Origin: Bifidobacterium minimum
GTDB lineage: Bacteria > Actinomycetota > Actinomycetes > Actinomycetales > Bifidobacteriaceae
Assembly: GCF_000741645.1 (NCBI RefSeq)
Contig: NZ_JGZD01000009.1
Coordinates: forward strand, 496,001-560,000
Length of the DNA: 64,000 nt
Direction: 5' to 3'
Shown here: one piece after another, positions 45,764-54,888 of the stretch
How positions within the stretch are numbered: position 1 is the first letter of the stretch
How the letters are laid out: the number at the start of each line of letters is the position of its first letter
Program-made: the position numbers and the translations under genes
The notes under the pieces: generated by a model
What the model was told of the DNA's origin: nothing
The model's input: the letters and a program-made list of their open reading frames with translations, nothing else
Databases searched by the model: none

Positions 45764-46771
45764 ATGAGGGAGTCGATGTCCGGCGGACGGCGCGGATGGA
45801 TGCGTGGTTTCAGCAGCCGCATGTCCCGCTCCTTCCCGCCCAATCTCGCCCGAATGATGCTTCTGGCCTGCGCCGCGTTGTGGGGCGGAAGCTATCTCGT
45901 CGCCAAAATCGCCATTTCGACGATCCCACCAATGTGGCTGATGTTCATCAGGCTCGGCGTCGCCTGCGTCATCATGCTGGCCCTGTTCCACAAAACGATC
46001 ATTCCCAATCTGACCAAGGCGATTATCGTCCCGTCCCTTGTGGTCGGCGTGACCTATTTCGGCTCGATGGCCCTTCAGACCAAGGGCCTGGAGACGATCG
46101 ACCCCGGAAGGAGCTCCTTCCTCACGGCCTCGTATGCCGTTCTCACGCCCTTCGCACTATGGCTTGTGGCGCGTTCGGCGCCCAAGGCCATACACATCGT
46201 CTCCGCGATCATCTGCCTGATGGGGGTGGGGTTCGTCGCGCTCAAGCCGAGCACGGCGACGCTGCAGCTCTCGTACGGCGATGTCCTGACATTGCTCAAC
46301 GCCGTCTTCGTCGCCTTCAACATCGTGTATCTCGGCGTTTACATCAAACGCTTCAATCCGATAGCCATGACCTTCGTGCAGTTCGTGGTGGCCTCCGTCC
46401 TGTTCCTCGTCGCCGCGCTGCTGACCGAGCCGGGGCCGAATTCCTCGTGGCTGGCTCCGGACGTCATCTGGAGCATCCTCTATCTTCTTCTGGCGGCGAC
46501 CACGCTGGCCCAGATCATGCAGAACATCGGACTCGCGCATGTTCCCACATCCAGCGCCTCGATCATCATGTGCAGCGAGAGCATCTTCTCCGTGTCGTTC
46601 TCGGCCATGTTCTGGGGGGAACGCGTCGGCTGGACGTCATTCGTGGGATTCGCGCTGATCTTCTCGGCGATGGTTCTGTCGTCGATGGGCGCCAGACCGT
46701 CCGACCGATCGCGCGAACGCACGCGCATGACCGTCATCCACGGAGATTCCGAGGATGTCCGGCTCCCATAG
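45764..46771 (+). CDS. DMT family transporter (EamA, two repeats)
   Basis: 335 residues with ten hydrophobic segments in two EamA repeats: the first begins LACAALWGGSYLVAKIAIST, the second near SYGDVLTLLNAVFVAFNIVY. A basic N-terminus (~25 residues, R-rich) and cytoplasmic C-tail follow the usual topology. ATG 45764 follows GGGAGG. Likely a metabolite or amino-acid exporter in the inner membrane; substrate not predictable. No operon partner. The 250-bp gap upstream has no other gene. Confidence 0.92.
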   Translation: MRESMSGGRRGWMRGFSSRMSRSFPPNLARMMLLACAALWGGSYLVAKIAISTIPPMWLMFIRLGVACVIMLALFHKTIIPNLTKAIIVPSLVVGVTYFGSMALQTKGLETIDPGRSSFLTASYAVLTPFALWLVARSAPKAIHIVSAIICLMGVGFVALKPSTATLQLSYGDVLTLLNAVFVAFNIVYLGVYIKRFNPIAMTFVQFVVASVLFLVAALLTEPGPNSSWLAPDVIWSILYLLLAATTLAQIMQNIGLAHVPTSSASIIMCSESIFSVSFSAMFWGERVGWTSFVGFALIFSAMVLSSMGARPSDRSRERTRMTVIHGDSEDVRLP

Positions 46772-46793
46772 GGGTGGGGCGCCTCCGCGTCGT

Positions 46794-46808
46794 TTACTGT
46801 GTGTCCTG
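46794..46808 (+). promoter_or_regulatory. Putative leaderless promoter of the gene at 46808
   Basis: TACTGT (46794-46799), 8 nt, then the GTG start. No ribosome binding site. Confidence 0.35.
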
Positions 46809-47824
46809 TGAAGAAGTTTTTCCAGGGCTTATCGATAACGCAGATACTTGCGGGGGCATTGGCTGCGGTGACCTCGTTTCTTCTCGCCGCCAAAATCGGC
46901 ATAGCCGGTTCGGTCATCGGCGTGGCCGTGGGCTCGATCGTCTCCGCGGTCGCATCGCAGATCTATCAGAACGTCTTCAAGGAATCCTCGAAGAAGATCC
47001 AGACGACTCCCCAGGAGGACTCGTCGCAAGATGCCGTGAAGGATGCGGGGGAGGGGTCTTCGGAGGGTGCGGACGATACCGCTGTGGCGGGTGCGGACGA
47101 GACCGCTGCGCTGTCCGCGACGCCGAATCCATCCGGGACGGACGTCGTCCGGGTCGGGGGGAGCGCCTCCGAGTCGTCCGAGTCGTCCGAGTCGTCGTCG
47201 TCTTCTTCGTCCTCCTCCTCCTCTGCCCGTCGCCCCCGCGTAGTCTCTTCGCACGATGATCACCGGCGTGCGGCGGTGGCACCGCCACCCTCCTCCACCA
47301 AGGGCACATTCGGCGAACAGCGCCGTCATAAAGAACGCCGGAACGTCATCATCGTGGCCGTGGTCAGCGGACTGGTCGCGGTGCTGGTATCCGCAGGCGT
47401 GGTTCTGGCCGTCACCAACGGGCATGGGACGGACGATGTGGTGCGCACCATAGTCAGCAACTCACGAACGGGAAGGCGTGACACGGGAAGACAGCCCTCT
47501 CCATCGGACAGTCAGTCGCCGTCGCAGTCCGAAGGCCAGTCCGGCGATGCGACCTCGACGACGTCCCCCTCCACCGGGGAGTCCACGGGGGAGTCCACCG
47601 ACTCGGACAATGGGTCGAGCGACGGGTCATCCACGCAAACCCCCACATCCTCGCCGACCACTCCGTCGACGACATCGCCGACAACGGAGCAGTCCGATTC
47701 GTCCTCGCCCACGTCGTCCGGATCATCCGATGAGGGTTCCACCGCGAATTCGGGAAGCGGCGGACAAGGGAGATCCACCAGCGGAAGCACCACTCAGTCC
47801 ACCAACGGGAACGCCGATCAGTGA
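46808..47824 (+). CDS. Hypothetical membrane protein with Ser/Thr-rich C-terminal region
   Basis: 338 residues, function unknown. Residues ~8-50 hold two adjacent hydrophobic helices (LAGALAAVTSFLLAAKIGIA, then GSVIGVAVGSIVSAVASQIY), followed by an acidic/Ser-rich linker with a tcg/tcc microsatellite (47160-47220), a third helix near 180-200 (IIVAVVSGLVAVLVSAGVVL) and a ~120-residue Ser/Thr/Gly tail that would be outside the cell. Start GTG 46808 is preferred (leaderless); an in-frame GTG at 46799 is the alternative. The tail resembles cell-wall-spanning glycosylated linkers. Confidence 0.7.
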   Translation: MKKFFQGLSITQILAGALAAVTSFLLAAKIGIAGSVIGVAVGSIVSAVASQIYQNVFKESSKKIQTTPQEDSSQDAVKDAGEGSSEGADDTAVAGADETAALSATPNPSGTDVVRVGGSASESSESSESSSSSSSSSSSARRPRVVSSHDDHRRAAVAPPPSSTKGTFGEQRRHKERRNVIIVAVVSGLVAVLVSAGVVLAVTNGHGTDDVVRTIVSNSRTGRRDTGRQPSPSDSQSPSQSEGQSGDATSTTSPSTGESTGESTDSDNGSSDGSSTQTPTSSPTTPSTTSPTTEQSDSSSPTSSGSSDEGSTANSGSGGQGRSTSGSTTQSTNGNADQ

Positions 47825-47964
47825 CCCGGGTCGTGCGGCCGTCGTCGGATGGGGGCCTGCGAATGCCGCCAATGAGTGTCGGATGAGGGGCGGGTAAGCG
47901 TCGGATGAGGATCGGCGGTGGAAGCAGAGACGAGGGTTGATCGAGGCCGAATCGACACGCCGGG

Positions 47965-47993
47965 TTGTTCATCCATACGAGGTGTTGTAACCT
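47965..47993 (+). promoter_or_regulatory. Promoter of tRNA-Ala
   Basis: TTGTTC (47965-47970), 17-nt spacer, TAACCT (47988-47993), 27 nt before the tRNA. Confidence 0.55.
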
Positions 47994-48020
47994 GTCATAG
48001 GCCCCAAAGGGCCGAGTATC

Positions 48021-48093
48021 GGGGCTATGGCGCAGCTGGTAGCGCATCTCCATGGCATGGAGAGGGTCAGGGGTTCGAATCCCCTTAGCTCCA
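48021..48093 (+). tRNA. tRNA-Ala (anticodon GGC)
   Basis: Acceptor GGGGCTA (48021-48027) pairs with TAGCTCC (48086-48092) with one G-U, discriminator A. The anticodon loop ATGGCAT in a TCTCC/GGAGA stem gives GGC. T-arm GGGGTTCGAATCCCC. CCA not encoded. Followed by a strong terminator. Confidence 0.96.
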
Positions 48094-48105
48094 CGGGCAT
48101 GTTGA

Positions 48106-48131
48106 GGCCGCTCCTTCGGGAGCGGCCTTTT
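48106..48131 (+). terminator. Terminator after tRNA-Ala
   Basis: GGCCGCTCC, TTCG tetraloop, GGAGCGGCC, TTTT: 9-bp perfect GC-rich stem. Confidence 0.93.
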
Positions 48132-48513
48132 CGTTGATGTTGTGGCCTTCATCGTTTCGTGACGGCCGTTTCGCGACGGCGGGCGTGGGCGGATCCCGCC
48201 GTTCCGCGCCACTTCGTTCATGAACCTTCTAGGTATCTTCCATGGATTCCGGACGTCCTGCCCATGTACCGACCAGAACCGGCCTCCATACTGTTCATCA
48301 AGGCCCCGGATTCTCCCTTTCTCTTCCCCGGGGCCTTGCCTATGCGTAAGGCTGCTGCCCGGTGAGGATGATGCCCAGTAAGAAGGATGATGCACGGTGA
48401 GGCGGCGCATCGTGGAACGCCATGGCATGGACTCCGTCCGGGACCATGCGAGCGCGGTCGTCTTCCGGCTTCTCGCCGCCGTGTCATAGTGTGTCTACAT
48501 ACAATGCCGGTTC
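48132..48513. other. Gene-free gap between tRNA-Ala terminator and VanZ-RDD gene
   Basis: 382 bp, no credible gene. A second hairpin, AAGGCCCCGG (48300-48309) with CCGGGGCCTT (48328-48337) around an 18-nt loop, has no U-tract. GCGACGG/GTGACGG and AGGATGATGC direct repeats occur. The last part (48500-48505) is the likely -10 box of the next gene. Confidence 0.5.
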
Positions 48514-48514
48514 A
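48500..48514 (+). promoter_or_regulatory. Putative leaderless promoter of the VanZ-RDD gene
   Basis: TACAAT (48500-48505), 8 nt, then ATG 48514; no ribosome binding site upstream of the ATG. Confidence 0.5.
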
Positions 48515-49530
48515 TGGAAAGGTCCGCCGTGTCTTTCATCGCAGGTTTCACGGGTCCCTTCATTCTGTCGGTCGTGCTATGGCCGTTCGCCTCGCTGATC
48601 CTCACGCTGCCGGTGTTCGCGCTGCTCTATCACCGTGACAACCGGCTGACCTTCCGACCGGCTCTGGTCGCCTATCTCGTGGTTCTGTATCTTCTCGCGC
48701 TGGTGTGCTTCACGATGTACCCGCTGCCGTCCGATCCCGTCGGCTTCTGCTCGACCCATCATCTGTCGCCGCAGCTCAATCCTTTCGAATTCGTCCACGA
48801 CATTCGCGCCGATGGCCTTACCGCCGTTCTCCAGCTTGTTCTCAACGTCGTCTTCTTCGTCCCGTGGGGGTTCTTCATGGGACGTACCTTCCGGTGGCCC
48901 CTTCGCGTCGCCCTCCCCGTGGGTTTCCTTACCTCCCTGTGCATCGAGACCGCGCAGCTGACCGGACTCTTCCATCTGTATCCGTGCGCCTACCGGCTGT
49001 TCGACGTCGACGACCTTCTGACGAACACCATGGGGGCGCTTATCGGCTTCGGCATCGCGGCGGCCTTCACGAAGGCGTATCCCCACGAGCCTGTCGACGG
49101 TGACGCGATCGACGACGATCCGAAGCTCATGCGACGCTTCGTCGCCTTCACCATCGATATGACGCTTGTCCTGGCCGCGTTGCTGCCGATCGTGTTCCTC
49201 ATATGGATGGCCGCCGGTCACACGGAGGGGAATCCGTTCAACACGTGGTACAGCGGCGTGGTCGAGGTGCTGGTCTTCCTCGTGTTCGAGGCCGTGATCC
49301 CATGGATAAGGGATGGACGCACCATCGGAGGGGGATTCGTCCGTATGACCGTCGAGACGCGGGAGCGTGGGCCCGTTCGTCGCGTCACGTTCTATGCGGT
49401 CAGGGCTCTCGTTCTTTATGCGATGACCTTCAGCTGGCTGGTGTGGGTATCGGTGCTTCCGCTTGTCGTCGCGGCGGTTCTGTGGCTTTTCTGGATGGTC
49501 GCCCGACGGATGCCGTACGACATGATCTGA
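48514..49530 (+). CDS. VanZ family protein with C-terminal RDD domain
   Basis: 338 residues, polytopic. The VanZ part (about 1-190) has LVCFTMYPL, NPFEF, LNVVFFVPWGFFMG, CIETAQLTGLFHLYPCAYR and the DVDDLLTNTMGALIGF signature. An RDD-type domain follows from ~205 (LMRRFVAFTIDMTLVLAALL, then WIRDGRTIGGGFVRMTVETR). VanZ-like proteins relate to teicoplanin-resistance VanZ and to phosphotransbutyrylase-region proteins, but most are of unknown cell-envelope function. Its stop codon lies within a duplicated 12-bp unit. Confidence 0.88.
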   Translation: MERSAVSFIAGFTGPFILSVVLWPFASLILTLPVFALLYHRDNRLTFRPALVAYLVVLYLLALVCFTMYPLPSDPVGFCSTHHLSPQLNPFEFVHDIRADGLTAVLQLVLNVVFFVPWGFFMGRTFRWPLRVALPVGFLTSLCIETAQLTGLFHLYPCAYRLFDVDDLLTNTMGALIGFGIAAAFTKAYPHEPVDGDAIDDDPKLMRRFVAFTIDMTLVLAALLPIVFLIWMAAGHTEGNPFNTWYSGVVEVLVFLVFEAVIPWIRDGRTIGGGFVRMTVETRERGPVRRVTFYAVRALVLYAMTFSWLVWVSVLPLVVAAVLWLFWMVARRMPYDMI

Positions 49531-49554
49531 GAGCGGATGGTTTGAGAGCGGATG
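49528..49554 (+). repeat. 12-bp direct repeat spanning the VanZ-RDD stop codon
   Basis: TGAGAGCGGATG at 49528-49539 and 49543-49554; the first copy begins with the TGA stop. Confidence 0.8.
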
Positions 49555-49585
49555 ATCTGGGATAGGGCGTTCCAGGAGCGGGCGC

Positions 49586-51067
49586 GTGGCGGTTCATGCC
49601 GGCATCGGGCTTCGAGGGGCGTGTCGTCGCTGTCCTGTTTATCCGCTAGACCTGCGTCTGGTGACCTATCAACGAGTTATTGACGCGCGATTTCTGGTGT
49701 CCGTGCTGTGCACGGGCATCCTCTCGTTCTCCGGAGTGCTGGTCGAGACGGCGCTGAACGTGGCCTTCCCCTCCCTGATGGAGCAGTTCGGCATCGAGAC
49801 GTCCACCGTCCAGTGGGTAACCACGGGGTATCTTCTCGTTCTGGCCATCGTGCTTCCCGTGTCCTCGTATCTCAAGAGAAGCTTCGCCACTCGGCATCTG
49901 TTCGTCGCCTCGACCGTTCTTTTCATCGCCGGGACGGTGCTGTGCGCGGTCACTCCGGTCTTCGCGGGACTGCTCGTCGGACGCATGCTGCAGGGGCTGG
50001 GCACGGGCATGGCGTTGCCTTTGATGTTCTCGATCGTGCTGGAGCAGGCCCCCTTCAATCGTATGGGGATGATGATGGGTGCCGCCTCCGCCATCACCGC
50101 GTTGGCGCCCGCGGTGGGCCCATCCGTGGGCGGACTGGTGATCGAGCGCTGGGGGTGGAGGATGATCTTCGTCATCCTCGTCCCTCTCCTTCTGCTGTCG
50201 TTGATCGCGGGCGTGTGGGCGATTCGCCAGGTGGGAGCGACGACGCGCGAGAGGTTCGATGTGTGGGGGTGGCTCGTTCTCGCCGGTGGATTCGTCGCTC
50301 TTCTTCGTGGGCTTTCGGCGTCGTCCGAACGGGGGTGGGGCTCTCCGGAGGTTCTGGGGGGAATCCTTCTGTTCGTCCTTCTTATGGGCGTTTTCGCGAT
50401 GAGATCGAGAAGGATTCCCGATCCGCTGATCCGCGTGTCGGTTTTCTCCCATCCGGCGTTCGTTCTGGCTCTTGCCGGAATCATGCTCACCCAGTTCGGG
50501 ATACTTGCGCTGGGTTATCTGCTGCCGAACGTCGGACAGGAGGTCCTTGGCGCCAGCGCGTTCCAGGCGGGATGCATACTTCTTCCCGGATGCGTGCTGG
50601 GCGTGATCTTCGCGCCTCTGAGCGGCGGCATTCTGGATCGCTTCGGGGCGTCGAGGCCGATAGTCCTGGGATCGGGCGCCATCGTGGTCTCCCTGACCCT
50701 CATGCTGGTCGTCCAGCGTCAGGGTGGATCGGTGGCGGCATATATGGCCGCATACGTTCTGTTCGCCGGTGGCCAGGGACTCTGCGTCCCCACGGGCATG
50801 ACGCATGCCTATGGCCACGTGCCGGAGGACAGTCGGAACGATTCGAACGCCGTGGTGAACACGCTGCAGCAGCTGGCCGGGGATTCGGGAACCGCCGTGG
50901 TCGCGTCGATCGTGTCCGCGGCCCAGCGCCTGCCGATGCCCCGGGCCGACTCGACCAATATCGGCGCGGGAACGGCTTTGATCGTTCTGGCAGGGGTCGC
51001 CGCGGCGGCGATGGTCTGCTTCCTCGCATCGCTGGTGTGGTCCGCTCGACGCGGAGACCGGCGATGA
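49586..51067 (+). CDS. MFS transporter, DHA2-type (14 TM) multidrug exporter-like
   Basis: 493 residues. Fourteen hydrophobic segments; the first begins near residue 36 (FLVSVLCTGILSFSGVLVE). Motif D1-like ETALNVAFPSLMEQF, motif A-like loop, motif C (ITALAPAVGPSVGGLVIERW) typical of drug/H+ antiporters of the EmrB/QacA group. GTG 49586 is chosen for AGGAG 7 nt upstream; GTG 49661 is a later option without it. Probably proton-driven efflux; substrate unknown. Sits between the VanZ-RDD and antiporter genes. Confidence 0.9.
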   Translation: MAVHAGIGLRGACRRCPVYPLDLRLVTYQRVIDARFLVSVLCTGILSFSGVLVETALNVAFPSLMEQFGIETSTVQWVTTGYLLVLAIVLPVSSYLKRSFATRHLFVASTVLFIAGTVLCAVTPVFAGLLVGRMLQGLGTGMALPLMFSIVLEQAPFNRMGMMMGAASAITALAPAVGPSVGGLVIERWGWRMIFVILVPLLLLSLIAGVWAIRQVGATTRERFDVWGWLVLAGGFVALLRGLSASSERGWGSPEVLGGILLFVLLMGVFAMRSRRIPDPLIRVSVFSHPAFVLALAGIMLTQFGILALGYLLPNVGQEVLGASAFQAGCILLPGCVLGVIFAPLSGGILDRFGASRPIVLGSGAIVVSLTLMLVVQRQGGSVAAYMAAYVLFAGGQGLCVPTGMTHAYGHVPEDSRNDSNAVVNTLQQLAGDSGTAVVASIVSAAQRLPMPRADSTNIGAGTALIVLAGVAAAAMVCFLASLVWSARRGDRR

Positions 51068-51144
51068 TCGGTGCGGATGCAATTCCATCGGAACGCCGTA
51101 TGTCCACCGGAACGCCGCATGTGGGATCATGTGCTGGTGGCGTC

Positions 51145-51250
51145 ATCGCAGCCCAAGGTCTTACAAACCAAGGTCCTGCGAACCGGAGTCTCGCAGCCCA
51201 TGGTCCTGCGAACCGCAGCATCGCAAACCCCAATATCGCAGCCCACGGAA
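51145..51250 (+). repeat. Imperfect ~24-bp direct repeats before the antiporter gene
   Basis: Units built on TCGCAGCCCA-GGTC-T-C-AACC recur four times with changes (starting near 51145, 51167, 51191 and 51234), filling most of the gap after the MFS gene. Confidence 0.7.
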
Positions 51251-51260
51251 GGATGATGGT

Positions 51261-52706
51261 ATGACCGAGGATCTCATATCATTGACGGTGATCATGGCCG
51301 TAGCCGTGGCGTGTCCGATAATCGCCGGGCTCGTGCCTCGGCAGGCCGTTCCCCAGACCGTCCTCCTGCTGGCGGCGGGGGCGGCCATCGGCCCCTATGG
51401 ACTGGGCGTCATCCATATCACCAGAGCGGTCGATCTGGTCTCCGAGCTTGGGCTGGCGTTCCTGTTCCTCATCGCGGGATACGAGATCGAGCCCTCGCGG
51501 CTCGGCGGGCATCAGGGACGACTGGGTCTGGGAACGTGGATCGGCACCTTCGCCCTGGCCTGGGGGCTGGTCATCGTGCTCCCCTTCTTCACGGCCCATG
51601 ACATGAACGGCGCCGCGGCCGCCATCTGTCTGACGACGACGGCCCTGGGCACGCTGATGCCCATACTCAAGGAGCGCAACCTTGAGGACACGCCGGTCGG
51701 TGACGCGGTGATCGCCTATGGGACGTGGGGAGAGCTGTGTCCCATCATCGCCATGGCGGTTCTGCTGTCGGCCCGGGCGCAGTCGCAGACGATCATCATC
51801 CTCGTGTCCTTCGTCGCCGTGTGCATCCTCGTGGCGGCGGTTCCCGTGGCCGCGCGGAAAACCGGCGGCTGGCTGTATCGTTTCGTCTCGAACACCGCGG
51901 ACACGTCCTCCCAGACGCTGATGCGGTTCACGGTTCTGCTGCTGCTGGTGCTGGTGACGTGCTCGGCGGTGTTCGGACTTGATCTGGTGCTGGGAGCCTT
52001 CGCGGCGGGATTCGTCCTGCGGATGATCCTACCCCGGGGTTCCGGCTCCCTTGACGTGAAGCTGGACGGGGTGGCCTACGGTTTCCTGATTCCCGTGTTC
52101 TTCGTCGTGTCCGGGGCATTGATCGACGTGCGGGCGGTGGCCGGCGACCCCATGCTTTTCGTGGGCTTCATCCTCATGCTGCTGCTGGTCAGATCGCTGC
52201 CGGTGTTCATCGTGATGGCCTTCGACCGCCGTAATCCGATGTCCTCCCACAACCGCGCCACCGTGGCCCTGTACTGCGCCACGGCGCTGCCGCTGATCGT
52301 GGCCGTCACCTCCGTCGCGGTCTCGTCCGGCGCGATGCGGCGTGCCACGGCGTCGACGCTTGTCGCAGCGGGTGCCGTCACCGTGCTGGTGATGCCGCTT
52401 CTGGCCTCGATGACGTCCCGCGTGGCGGATGCGCATCCCGCGGGCGCGATTCTTGAGATCGCCCATTCGCCTCGTCGCGCCGGCGATATCCTTGCCGAGC
52501 ATTGGGATCTTTTCGAGCTGATGAGGACCATCGAATCCCTGGACGGCTCGGGCGCCGACATCCGGGAGGAGATACGTCGCGGCATACGCGAGGATGTGGG
52601 CGAGGCCGCGCAGGCCGCCCGTGAGAGGCGCCGCAAGGCCGTGGAGCGGGCGTTGGAGGACCATCGCAGGCTTCAGGAGGAGCTGTCCCGCAGACACCAT
52701 TCGTAA
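51261..52706 (+). CDS. Cation:proton antiporter, CPA2 family
   Basis: 481 residues, 12-13 hydrophobic segments (PF00999 Na/H exchanger fold), e.g. AVPQTVLLLAAGAAIGPYGL and LGLAFLFLIAGYEIEPSRLG. The TM5-like DD/ND motif region is TTTALGTLMPIL; the FVVSGALIDVRA segment is characteristic. A ~60-residue cytoplasmic helical tail rich in Arg/Glu (REEIRRGIREDVGEAAQAAR) follows. ATG 51261 has GGAAGGA 7 nt upstream; longer frames run through repeat DNA and are rejected. Ion specificity (K+ or Na+) is open. Confidence 0.92.
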   Translation: MTEDLISLTVIMAVAVACPIIAGLVPRQAVPQTVLLLAAGAAIGPYGLGVIHITRAVDLVSELGLAFLFLIAGYEIEPSRLGGHQGRLGLGTWIGTFALAWGLVIVLPFFTAHDMNGAAAAICLTTTALGTLMPILKERNLEDTPVGDAVIAYGTWGELCPIIAMAVLLSARAQSQTIIILVSFVAVCILVAAVPVAARKTGGWLYRFVSNTADTSSQTLMRFTVLLLLVLVTCSAVFGLDLVLGAFAAGFVLRMILPRGSGSLDVKLDGVAYGFLIPVFFVVSGALIDVRAVAGDPMLFVGFILMLLLVRSLPVFIVMAFDRRNPMSSHNRATVALYCATALPLIVAVTSVAVSSGAMRRATASTLVAAGAVTVLVMPLLASMTSRVADAHPAGAILEIAHSPRRAGDILAEHWDLFELMRTIESLDGSGADIREEIRRGIREDVGEAAQAARERRRKAVERALEDHRRLQEELSRRHHS

Positions 52707-52790
52707 GGGTGACCGCATCGGACCCGGAAATCTCCGTGAAGGGAGACGAACGGGCCATCGCATCGGGTGGTGCGGGGAGCGTCGCGTCGC

Positions 52791-52868
52791 GGCGTTTCCT
52801 CATGCGGCGTTTCCTCATGCGGCGTTTCCCTATGGTCGTCGTTTCCCTGTGGTCGTCGTTTCCCGTGG
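52791..52868 (+). repeat. 15-17-bp tandem repeats before the sensor kinase gene
   Basis: GGCGTTTCCTCATGC twice (52791-52820), a variant (52821-52835), then two 16-17-bp TCGTCGTTTCCC units (52836-52868): five head-to-tail units directly upstream of the promoter. Confidence 0.88.
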
Positions 52869-52875
52869 TCTGACG

Positions 52876-52888
52876 GATAATCGAAGTA
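52876..52888 (+). promoter_or_regulatory. Putative leaderless promoter of the sensor kinase gene
   Basis: GATAAT (52876-52881) 6 nt before ATG 52888, no ribosome binding site. Confidence 0.55.
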
Positions 52889-54093
52889 TGAGAAACGCGG
52901 GAAAGGCGTGGAGGCGTTGGTGGGGGGTCGGTGCCTCGTCGGCCGGACAGGTCGTGGATCTCCCCATCGCCGCCATGCTCGGGATCCTCCATATCGGTGT
53001 GGTGCTCCAGCTGTGTCTCTGCATGGCGTCCCTGATCCACGATCCGCATATGGTCTGGCAGATCTGGGTCATGACGGCGGCGGCCATCGCATGCTCCTCC
53101 GTCATCGCCGTATGGATGTTCACCCATAGGTCCTACCGTCTTCCCTGGGGGTTGGGTGCCGTGCATCTGGCCATAACCGTCATGGCGCTGGTCGTTCAGG
53201 GGATCTACATGCCGCGAAGGTCCCAGCTGGGCGACTGGGATGTGTGGGCTCCGGCGTATGCGGATCTCACCGTGGCCACGCTTCCCGCGTGGATATCGGG
53301 GGCGGCGCTCGCCATCGGGGTCGGCGCGGGCGTCGCGGCGGTGTACGTGGCGGTCGTTCTTCCGGGGAATGCCGATTTGCTGTCCTCGGTGACGATGAAC
53401 GTCGTCGGCTATATGATGTTCGTCGTCGCGGCCGTCATCCTTCTCAGGGTCGCGCGGCATATGGCCGAGCAGGTGGAGCGTTCGCATTCCGAGGCCGTTC
53501 GGTTGGTCGGGGAGCTCAGGATCGACCGCTACCTTTTCCATATGCACAACGCGAGCGGTCTGCTTGCACGCCTGTCGCGCGACGACATACCGGATTCGAT
53601 GATGCCGGCGTTGCGTATGCAGGCCGCGAGGGAGGCGTCTCGTCTCAGGGTGGCTATGACGTCGAGGCCGGAGAGCGGATCCCAGCGGTGGTCCCTGGGG
53701 CGGGTCATCGCCAATGCCACAAGCGGTTTCGGTCATCTTCCGCTCGAGGTCAACGATCTTCTCGGACGCCATGTCATGCTGCCCATCCATCAGGCGATGG
53801 CTGTTCAGATGGCCCTGATCACGGTGCTGTACAACGTGCAGTTCCACGCCCGGGCCACCGAGGTCACCATCCATGCCGAGGATCATGGCGATTGGTGGGA
53901 GGTTTCGGTGGCCGATGACGGCGTGGGGTTTGATCCTTCCGCGGTGCACTACGGTTTCGGGCTGCGGCATCAGGTCGTTGAGCCATTGCGGTCCGAGGGG
54001 CTGGCAGTCACGGTCACGTCGGCGCCCGGTGAGGGCACCGTCGTGATGATGCGCTCGTGTCCCGACGGAACGTCCCATGCCGGGTGGAATTAA
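52888..54093 (+). CDS. Sensor histidine kinase-like membrane protein
   Basis: 401 residues. Five or six hydrophobic segments (about 30-215), then a helical linker and a C-terminal HATPase domain: N-box VLYNVQFHARATEVTIHAE, G1 VADDGVGFD, G2 HYGFGLRHQ. The expected phosphoacceptor helix is DRYLFHMHNASGLLARLSR, where a histidine is followed by Asn rather than the Asp/Glu of HisKA_3 kinases. It may still be an active kinase, or only an ATP-binding partner. Paired with the LuxR-type response regulator 114 bp downstream. Confidence 0.8.
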   Translation: MRNAGKAWRRWWGVGASSAGQVVDLPIAAMLGILHIGVVLQLCLCMASLIHDPHMVWQIWVMTAAAIACSSVIAVWMFTHRSYRLPWGLGAVHLAITVMALVVQGIYMPRRSQLGDWDVWAPAYADLTVATLPAWISGAALAIGVGAGVAAVYVAVVLPGNADLLSSVTMNVVGYMMFVVAAVILLRVARHMAEQVERSHSEAVRLVGELRIDRYLFHMHNASGLLARLSRDDIPDSMMPALRMQAAREASRLRVAMTSRPESGSQRWSLGRVIANATSGFGHLPLEVNDLLGRHVMLPIHQAMAVQMALITVLYNVQFHARATEVTIHAEDHGDWWEVSVADDGVGFDPSAVHYGFGLRHQVVEPLRSEGLAVTVTSAPGEGTVVMMRSCPDGTSHAGWN

Positions 54094-54207
54094 TCGCTCA
54101 AAGCGATATGCGTTCTTTTGGTGGTGGTCGCGGCGAGTCTGGCGGTATGGTCATGCAGGGGGTCCCATCGCGTGGTGGGATGTAAAAGATGAAGGGGATT
54201 CAGGCAT

Positions 54208-54888
54208 ATGCCCAGAGAGAGACGCCCGCGTGTGGTGGTCATCGATGATGAGACGCAGACGCGGCGCACGTTCGCCATGGCCTATCCGCAATTGAACGTT
54301 GTGGGATCGTACCCGTCGGTCGAGGAGGGTGTCTCCCGTTCCTCCGACGCGGATCTGGTGGTTCTTGATCTGATGCTGGACACGGGCGCGTCCACCGATG
54401 GGGTTCTGCAGGGGACGGCCGCTGTCCGCAGGCTGTCCGAATTGTCGAAGGTGTGTCTGTACACCGATGAGAGGCGACCTCTGGTGATAGCGCGGTGCTT
54501 CGCGGCTGGCGCATTGGGATTGGTCCGCAAGTCCGACTCGCTGGAGGATAACATCGCCGGTTTTCTCAAGGCGGCGGCCGGATCGCCGGTCGTGCCGAGA
54601 TCCATGGTCGGGCTTGCCGAGCTTCTGGCCAAGCGCGATCGTCTTCCTGAGCTCACGGAGCGTCAGGTTCAGGTTCTTAACGCCCGCGCCCGCGGGGAGT
54701 CGTGGAGGTCGCTATCCCGCCGTCTGGAAATATCCCCCAAGACGGCATATGACCATCTCGAGGCCGTCACAGCCAAGATGGTGTGGTATCTCCATAATGT
54801 CGGTCTGGACTATGACGCGTCGCCCGCGGACATCGAGCGCGCTCTGGGATTGGCTCCCGGTGACCTTGATGATCGTCATCTGGAGTGA
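54208..54888 (+). CDS. LuxR-family DNA-binding response regulator
   Basis: 226 residues. Receiver domain: VVVIDDE acidic pocket, phosphoacceptor Asp in LVVLDLML (near residue 54), conserved Thr replaced in the VCLYTDE segment, lysine in LGLVRKSDS. Helix-turn-helix near 150-195: ELTERQVQVLNARARGESWR and LSRRLEISPKTAYDHLEAV. ATG 54208 with GAAGGGG ~11 nt upstream. Partner of the preceding membrane kinase. Confidence 0.92.
   Translation: MPRERRPRVVVIDDETQTRRTFAMAYPQLNVVGSYPSVEEGVSRSSDADLVVLDLMLDTGASTDGVLQGTAAVRRLSELSKVCLYTDERRPLVIARCFAAGALGLVRKSDSLEDNIAGFLKAAAGSPVVPRSMVGLAELLAKRDRLPELTERQVQVLNARARGESWRSLSRRLEISPKTAYDHLEAVTAKMVWYLHNVGLDYDASPADIERALGLAPGDLDDRHLE

Noticed and set aside
48159-48365. 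68-residue ORF after tRNA-Ala
   Set aside because: No ribosome binding site, spans a hairpin, codon use unlike neighbours.
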